DNA of 64,000 bases, taken from CAYOSF01 sp964406605. GTDB taxonomy: Bacteria > Chloroflexota > Dehalococcoidia > DSTF01 > RBG-16-68-14. Shown in pieces: positions 59,350 through 64,000 of the stretch (the first letter of the stretch is position 1; every line of letters begins with the position of its first letter). Location: NCBI GenBank assembly GCA_964406605.1, contig CAYOSF010000005.1, positions 62,001 through 126,000 on the forward strand, in the 5' to 3' direction. The position numbers and the translations under genes were made by a program. The notes under the pieces are model-generated. The model saw only the letters and a program-made list of their open reading frames with translations. It was not told where the DNA came from and made no database searches.

Positions 59350-60579
59350 ATGACAGAAGCCGCACTCTCCGATCTGCGCGTCGTTGAGCTTGCCCAGGGC
59401 ATCGCCGGCCCGTACTGCGGCAAGCTCTTCGCTGAGCTGGGAGCGGAGGTGCTGAAGATCGAGCCGCCGGGCGGCGATCGGTCGCGTCGTCTGGGCCCAT
59501 TCCCGGAGGACAACCCGCATGCGGAGAAGGGCGGCCTCTTCCTCCACCTCAGCACGGGCAAGAAGAGCGTGACACTGGACGTGAGCGTGACGTCGGGACA
59601 GGTGGTCTTGAAGAAGCTGCTCGACAAAGCCGACGTGCTCGTCGAGAGCGACGGGCCGTCGCGGATGGCGGAGTGGGGCCTGAGCTACGAGGACCTGCAG
59701 GGTGATTTCCCGGAGCTTGTCTACGTGTCCGTGACCCCGTTCGGCGCGACCGGGCCCTACAAGGACTACAAGGGGAACAGCCTCACCGCCATGGCCGTGA
59801 GCACCTTGATGTACAACACGGGCGAACCGGACCGGGAGCCGCTCACCACGGGCGGCACACCGGCCGAGTTCTTCGCCGGCATCCACGCCTGGGTGGGAGC
59901 GCAGGCCGCGCTCGCTCATCGAGAGCGGGAGGGCCGCGGCCTGCACGTCGACGTGTCCCTGGTCGAGGCGGTCGCCTGCGCCGATGAGTACAACGCCGCC
60001 ATGTATGGCTACCAAGGGGCGATACGCAGGCGGTTCTACTCGCGCCACATCTTCGGCTACCCCTCGGACATCCTGCCCTGCAAGAACGGGCACATCGTCG
60101 TGGTTCCCGGCGCGGGCGGCTTCCCCCTGCGGTTCGCCGTCGAAGAGCAAGGGGTCTCGCCGATGGCGCTGCTGATGGAGAACCCGGAACTGGACCAGCA
60201 TCCTTTGTTCAGCGCCGGCGTCGGCGACCGCATGCTCCAGTGGCGGGAGTTTGACGAGCTTGTAGAGCCTTGGCTGTCGGAGCACGAGCCGGAGGAGATC
60301 GTGGAGACCGCGCAGGCGCTGCGCATGCCGTTCGCGTACGTGCCGACGGCGAGCGACCTGCTGGAGGACGCCCACCTTTGTGATCGAGGGTTTTTCCGGA
60401 AGGTGGCGCACCCGAAGGCGGGCGAAGTGACGCAGACCGGGCCGCACTTCCGCATGAGCGAGACGCCGCCGCAGACCGGACCGGCCCCGATGCTGGGAGA
60501 GCACAACGAAGAGACGCTGGCCGACGCGGGCTACTCGCTGGAGGACCAGATCATCCTGCGGGAGCGCGGAGTCACGTAG
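59350..60579 (+). CDS. Class III CoA-transferase (CaiB/BaiF family), first copy
   Basis: 409 aa. RVVELAQGIAGPYCGKLFAELGAEVLKIEPPGGDRSR is the family opening. A later DVSLVEAVACADEYNAAM includes the catalytic Asp that forms the acyl-CoA anhydride intermediate, and YVSVTPFGATGPYKDYKGN is the second block. Such enzymes move CoA between carboxylic acids in carnitine, oxalate or aromatic acid pathways. The acid is not identifiable. The start ATG 59350 has no ribosome site; a five-codon frame just upstream overlaps it by stop-start. Its stop is 16 bases before the second copy. Confidence 0.9.
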   Translation: MTEAALSDLRVVELAQGIAGPYCGKLFAELGAEVLKIEPPGGDRSRRLGPFPEDNPHAEKGGLFLHLSTGKKSVTLDVSVTSGQVVLKKLLDKADVLVESDGPSRMAEWGLSYEDLQGDFPELVYVSVTPFGATGPYKDYKGNSLTAMAVSTLMYNTGEPDREPLTTGGTPAEFFAGIHAWVGAQAALAHREREGRGLHVDVSLVEAVACADEYNAAMYGYQGAIRRRFYSRHIFGYPSDILPCKNGHIVVVPGAGGFPLRFAVEEQGVSPMALLMENPELDQHPLFSAGVGDRMLQWREFDELVEPWLSEHEPEEIVETAQALRMPFAYVPTASDLLEDAHLCDRGFFRKVAHPKAGEVTQTGPHFRMSETPPQTGPAPMLGEHNEETLADAGYSLEDQIILRERGVT

Positions 60580-60595
60580 GAGCGTGAGCGAGAAG

Positions 60596-61993
60596 ATGGC
60601 GAAGCCACTCGAAGGCATCCGAGTGATGGACCTGACCCAGGTCTTCGCCGGGCCGGCCTGCACCCGCATCCTTGCCGACCTGGGGGCGGAGGTGATCCGC
60701 ATGGAGTCGCCCACGCGGCTGGACGTCACCCGAGCCCTGATCCACGTCGACAATCACGGGCAGGACGTGCCCTGGGAGCGCACGCTCTACTTCGCCATTC
60801 GCAACGCGGGCAAGAAGGAGATCGTGGTCGACCTCAACCACCCACGCGGGCTGGAGCTGCTCCGCGGACTGATCGCGGAGTGCGACGTGCTCGCGGAGAG
60901 CTTCACGCCGCGGGTGATGCGCGCCTTCGAGCTGGATTACGAGCACGTGCGGCAGATCAAGCCGGACATCATCATGATCTCGCTCTCGGGCTACGGTCAG
61001 GACGGGCCGCGCTCCGACTGGTCGGCATACGGGATGGGGCTGGAGCCGGCCTCGGGCATCTCGCAGATCACCGGGTACCAGGGCGGCCCGCCCATCCGCA
61101 GCGGCCTGTCGTTCACCGACCCCTACGCGGGCTTCCTGGGCGCGGGCGCCATCCTGGCGGCGCTCCACTACCGGCGTCGCACCGGCAAGGGGCAGTACAT
61201 CGACCTATCGGAGCAGGAGGCGGCGATCCCCATGGTGGGCTACGCCCTGATGGAAGCCGCGATGAACGGTCGGGTGCCGGAGCGCATCGGCAACCGGAGC
61301 CCGTGGGCCGCGCCGCAGGGCTGCTATCGCTGTGCGCCCTCAGGGGCCAGCGCGGGCGGCGGTGACGACGACTGGATCGTCATCTCCATCGGGAACGACG
61401 AGGAGTGGGCCGCGTTCTGCCACGCCGCCGGCCACCCGGAGTGGGCGGAGGACGAGCGGTTCGCGGGCGTGCTGGGGCGCTTCGAGCACCACGATGAGAT
61501 CGACCGTTTGATCGAGGGCTGGACGCGGGAGCGGGGCCACTACGAGGCGTTTCACCTGCTCCAGCAGGCGGGTGTGACGGCGGCGCCGGTCCTCAACGGC
61601 AAGGAGATCCTGTTCGACCCGCAGATCAAGGAACGCGGCCACTTCGACATCGTAGACCACCCGCACCAGGGGAGGAGGCCGGTGCCGCGCCACCTGGCCG
61701 CTAGGTTCACGTCGGGCGGGCCCGGTGAGGGCGAGGAGTTCGAGGCGTCGGCGCAGGGCCCGGCGCCCACGTTGGGCCAGCACAACCGAGAGGTGCTGGG
61801 CGGCCTGCTCGGCCTCTCCGAGGGAGAGCTGAGGGAGCTGGAGGACCAGGGGATCATCGCCAACCGGCCTGACATCCCTGTTCCGCCGGAGATCGTCAGC
61901 GAGCTCATGAAGTATCCCTACGACCAGTTCCTGGAGGCGGGCATCGTCCGGGCCATCGAGCCGGACTACAAGGAGCAGCTCGGGATCGAGTAG
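60596..61993 (+). CDS. Class III CoA-transferase (CaiB/BaiF family), second copy
   Basis: 465 aa. MAKPLEGIRVMDLTQVFAGPACTRILADLGAEVIRMESP opens the domain, SLSGYGQDGPRSDWSAYGMG is the second block, and GKGQYIDLSEQEAAIPM carries the catalytic Asp. It is longer than copy one by an extended C-terminal region. Start ATG 60596 gives the family N-terminus; a GTG at 60584 is possible. Adjacent copies often form a heteromer or act on paired substrates; that is inference here. Confidence 0.9.
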   Translation: MAKPLEGIRVMDLTQVFAGPACTRILADLGAEVIRMESPTRLDVTRALIHVDNHGQDVPWERTLYFAIRNAGKKEIVVDLNHPRGLELLRGLIAECDVLAESFTPRVMRAFELDYEHVRQIKPDIIMISLSGYGQDGPRSDWSAYGMGLEPASGISQITGYQGGPPIRSGLSFTDPYAGFLGAGAILAALHYRRRTGKGQYIDLSEQEAAIPMVGYALMEAAMNGRVPERIGNRSPWAAPQGCYRCAPSGASAGGGDDDWIVISIGNDEEWAAFCHAAGHPEWAEDERFAGVLGRFEHHDEIDRLIEGWTRERGHYEAFHLLQQAGVTAAPVLNGKEILFDPQIKERGHFDIVDHPHQGRRPVPRHLAARFTSGGPGEGEEFEASAQGPAPTLGQHNREVLGGLLGLSEGELRELEDQGIIANRPDIPVPPEIVSELMKYPYDQFLEAGIVRAIEPDYKEQLGIE

Positions 61994-62038
61994 GGGCGGG
62001 CCGGCAGATTGGCCTGCCCGCGGACTGGAAGTCCGCGG
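61994..62038 (+). repeat. Two consecutive hairpins after the CoA-transferase genes
   Basis: GGGCGGGCC pairs with GGCCTGCCC (61994-62002 with 62011-62019, one G-T pair), and CCGCGGACT pairs perfectly with AGTCCGCGG (62018-62026 with 62030-62038, loop GGA). There is no T-run after them, so it is either a REP-like palindrome or a weak terminator. Confidence 0.55.
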
Positions 62039-62228
62039 CTTCTCGATTCGAGGCCGTGCTGCCCGATTCGGTCAGGGGTGGGCTTTGGCGTCTACGCGCC
62101 CGCAACGAACGAACTCCGAATTCTCGCGTCGCTTCACATCTCACTCGCCATGCGCTACCGTAGATGCCGCATCGCGCCGATGTCGGGCAGGCGCCGGCCC
62201 GACCGACGCGCCGAGGAGGTGACGCGCC

Positions 62229-62513
62229 ATGGCCTACGTACTCGTCCGACACAAGGTGCAGGATTTCGACAGGTGGAAGGCGGCGTTCGACAAACAGGCG
62301 TCCGCACGCGCCGATGCCGGCTCCAGGGGCGGCTACGTCTTCCGCAACCTGGACGACGGCAGCGAGGTGGTCGTTCTGCTGGAGTGGGACGAGCGAGAAA
62401 AGGTGCAGAAGTTCATCGTCTCCAAGGACATGCAGGAGACGATGCTGAGCGCGGGCGTGGCCGACCTGCCCACGGTGTACTACCTGGACGCCGTCGACCG
62501 GCCGCCGGTGTAG
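62229..62513 (+). CDS. Small alpha-beta barrel protein (antibiotic biosynthesis monooxygenase-like)
   Basis: 94 aa. YVLVRHKVQDFDRWKAAFDKQ followed by GGYVFRNLDDGSEVVVLLEWD and EKVQKFIVSKDMQETM is the beta-alpha-beta-beta pattern of the dimeric ferredoxin-like barrel (ABM/cyclase type). The function is not determined; members range from monooxygenases to unknown. GAGGAGG lies before the ATG. Its stop is 14 bases before the glycosylase start and the two may be cotranscribed. Confidence 0.8.
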   Translation: MAYVLVRHKVQDFDRWKAAFDKQASARADAGSRGGYVFRNLDDGSEVVVLLEWDEREKVQKFIVSKDMQETMLSAGVADLPTVYYLDAVDRPPV

Positions 62514-62527
62514 ACAAGGACTGCGCC

Positions 62528-63097
62528 TTGCCTGAGAAGAAGCGCTGCGCGTGGGCAACCGGCGGAAGCGAGCTCACGCTGGCCTACCACGACGAGGAGT
62601 GGGGCGTCCCCGTCCACGACGACACCAAGCTCTTCGAGTTCCTGATCCTGGAGGGGGCGCAGGCCGGGCTGAGCTGGGAGACGGTGCTCAAGAAGCGCGA
62701 GAACTACCGCAAGGCCTTTGCGGGCTTCGATCCGGCAAAGGTCGCGCACTTCACCGACAAACGAGTCGAGCGGCTGCTTGAGGACCCCGGCATCATCCGC
62801 AACCGGATGAAGATCGAGTCGGCGGTCAGGAACGCGCGGGCGCTCCTGGAGGTGCAGGGGGAGTTCGGCTCGTTCGACGCCTACGTCTGGCGCTTCGTGG
62901 GCGGCAGGCCGAAGAGGAACCGCTTCCGGTCGCTTTCCCAACTCCCGGCGAAGACTCCCGAATCGGACGCGCTGAGCAAGGACCTGAAGCGCCGCGGCTT
63001 CCGGTTCGTCGGTTCGACCATCTGCTACGCGTTCATGCAGGCGGTGGGCATGGTGAACGACCACGTGGTTGGGTGCTACCGGTATCGAGAGGTGTGA
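62528..63097 (+). CDS. tag: DNA-3-methyladenine glycosylase I
   Basis: 189 aa. RCAWATGG ... YHDEEWGVPVHDDTKLFEFLILEGAQAGLSW is the Tag signature, with one zinc-ligand Cys and His. DPGIIRNRMKIESAVRNA is the helix-hairpin-helix-like core, and NDHVVGCYRY carries the closing His and Cys of the zinc site. It removes 3-methyladenine from alkylated DNA. Start TTG 62528 is preferred with AAGGA at 62516-62520. Confidence 0.94.
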   Translation: MPEKKRCAWATGGSELTLAYHDEEWGVPVHDDTKLFEFLILEGAQAGLSWETVLKKRENYRKAFAGFDPAKVAHFTDKRVERLLEDPGIIRNRMKIESAVRNARALLEVQGEFGSFDAYVWRFVGGRPKRNRFRSLSQLPAKTPESDALSKDLKRRGFRFVGSTICYAFMQAVGMVNDHVVGCYRYREV

Positions 63098-63180
63098 GGC
63101 AGGGTAGCACGGGCTTCCTCGCCAGGAGCGAGAGCGAGCGGTAGGGAAATAGGGGGCCGCAAGGCGGAAAGGAGCATTCA

Positions 63181-63879
63181 ATGGCGCTGCCAACCATCCA
63201 CCCAGAGAAGATCTCACGGGCAATTCAGCTACCTGTTGCCTGGCTAGCCTGCCTGGTGGTTCTCGTGGTGGTTCTAGTCGAAGGAGGTCTAAGAGCTGAT
63301 GATGCCTGGATGAAGGTTGCACTGGTGGCCGCAGCCGTCGCTGCTATGATTGTCTTTCCCTGCGCTGCCTTCCTCATGCAGACCAAGTGGCGCACCCACA
63401 TTCAGGAAGACCCGTACTTCTCCGACTACCTTGGTCGACAGTTCAAGGACTTCCAGCCCGAGAACGTGCGGCAGCAGCCAAACGCTGAGATGGGGCCTTC
63501 ACAGCACGAACAGTCTTGGGAAGGGATCGAGCAAGAACGAGTGGCCACGTATCAACGCAACAGTGGCCTCTTTCTGGTGCATGATTGGCGTCCGTCTGTT
63601 GAGCGTGGCCAAGTGGCAGACATCGCGATACGATTGCTGCAGCACGGGGATGGAGCTCTCAGCCAGGGAGAAGTGAAGAGTGTTGAGTATCATCTTGGAC
63701 CCAAGTTCTTCGACTACCCTGTCATTGAGACCGACCCTCGAGATGACTATCGCCTCGATGTCTCCGCGTACGGGCCGATGCTGTGCCTGGCCCGTGTGCA
63801 CTTCCACGATGCGAGCGAACCGCTGCTGCTGAAGCGCTATGTCGACTTCGATACGTCCCTGCCTGCCCGGCCGGAGTAG
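63181..63879 (+). CDS. Membrane protein with C-terminal YEATS-like domain
   Basis: 232 aa. Two N-terminal spans (LPVAWLACLVVLVVVLVEGG and KVALVAAAVAAMIVFPCAAF) precede a cytoplasmic linker. The last 80 residues (VADIAIRLLQHGDGALSQGE, VKSVEYHLGPKFFDYPVI, DVSAYGPMLCLARVHFHD, LLKRYVDF) have the strand order of prokaryotic YEATS domains, which are proposed to bind modified or lipid/nucleotide ligands in membrane signalling systems. The assignment is by pattern only. GGCGGAAAGGAGC is upstream. Nothing is recognised in the last 120 bases of the window. Confidence 0.7.
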   Translation: MALPTIHPEKISRAIQLPVAWLACLVVLVVVLVEGGLRADDAWMKVALVAAAVAAMIVFPCAAFLMQTKWRTHIQEDPYFSDYLGRQFKDFQPENVRQQPNAEMGPSQHEQSWEGIEQERVATYQRNSGLFLVHDWRPSVERGQVADIAIRLLQHGDGALSQGEVKSVEYHLGPKFFDYPVIETDPRDDYRLDVSAYGPMLCLARVHFHDASEPLLLKRYVDFDTSLPARPE

Positions 63880-64000
63880 GTGAGCGCTCGCCCTGCGCTC
63901 GGCGCAAGAGATACTATTGCTACCGAGTCAGAGAGGTCCTGGATCATCCCTTTGACCGGTGGGCGTCGGAGTTGGAGGCGACGGTCTGACCGTACCTGAT

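Noticed and set aside
1..64000. CRISPR array, rRNA, integrase with attachment sites, or replication origin
   Set aside because: No regularly spaced repeats, rRNA signature, DnaA-box cluster or phage genes were seen; the only tyrosine recombinase is the XerC-type gene in the dprA-topA context.

Overview
The window is a 64 kb, high-GC bacterial chromosome segment, densely packed with genes on both strands. It carries one run of 100 N (47187-47286), so it comes from a scaffolded draft. No rRNA, tRNA, tmRNA, CRISPR array, transposase or phage gene was recognised. Gene content suggests a deep-branching Chloroflexota member (Dehalococcoidia-like): C-terminal dockerin tails, paired class III CoA-transferases, an AroK-AroB fusion, an LCP wall protein, and several predicted leaderless genes. 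This placement is inference from content; there is no marker rRNA.

Layout. 0-9.2 kb: HAD hydrolase (cut by the window edge), enoyl-CoA hydratase, DUF362 protein, secreted VIT/VWA protein, methyltransferase, Zn-alcohol dehydrogenase, and nagA and nagB converging with overlapping stops. 9.4-15 kb: small HTH protein, the bifunctional (p)ppGpp enzyme (rsh) divergent from hisS, a poorly coding stretch with a 28-codon membrane micro-ORF, and a methyltransferase. 15-25.5 kb: a long minus-strand run. One promoter (25438-25466) appears to drive ruvX-mltG-aroE-two membrane/secreted proteins-aroC-unknown-amidohydrolase-aroKB-56 aa membrane protein-acylphosphatase, with many 4 bp ATGA overlaps; a polytopic membrane protein follows. 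25.5-33.6 kb: glmU-CNNM transporter, dprA-topA-xerC, rpsT. 33.7-40.3 kb: dehydrogenase, LCP protein divergent from a LysM protein, alpha/beta hydrolase, amidase, azlCD.

The accessory core is 40.36-50.4 kb. It holds an orphan copy of a promoter/signal-peptide segment, a YVTN beta-propeller lipoprotein and a PQQ beta-propeller lipoprotein. Next is a 796 aa protein that joins a zinc ribbon, an ECF sigma factor, an anti-sigma-like H-x3-C-x2-C motif, one membrane span, a PD40 propeller and an SH3 domain. Three secreted proteins with C-terminal dockerins follow, the last also carrying a cohesin-like domain. I read this as a candidate surface-sensing and surface-assembly locus: the fused sigma factor could report an extracytoplasmic state directly to RNA polymerase, and cohesin-dockerin contacts could assemble the secreted partners. 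That functional link is inference.

50.6-64 kb returns to housekeeping and catabolic genes: etfBA with a poly-Glu-tailed protein, an XdhC-like protein with ychF, a DUF4405 protein, purA, two CaiB/BaiF CoA-transferases behind a sigma70-type promoter and a CRP-like palindrome, a small alpha-beta barrel protein with tag glycosylase, and a membrane protein with a YEATS-like domain.
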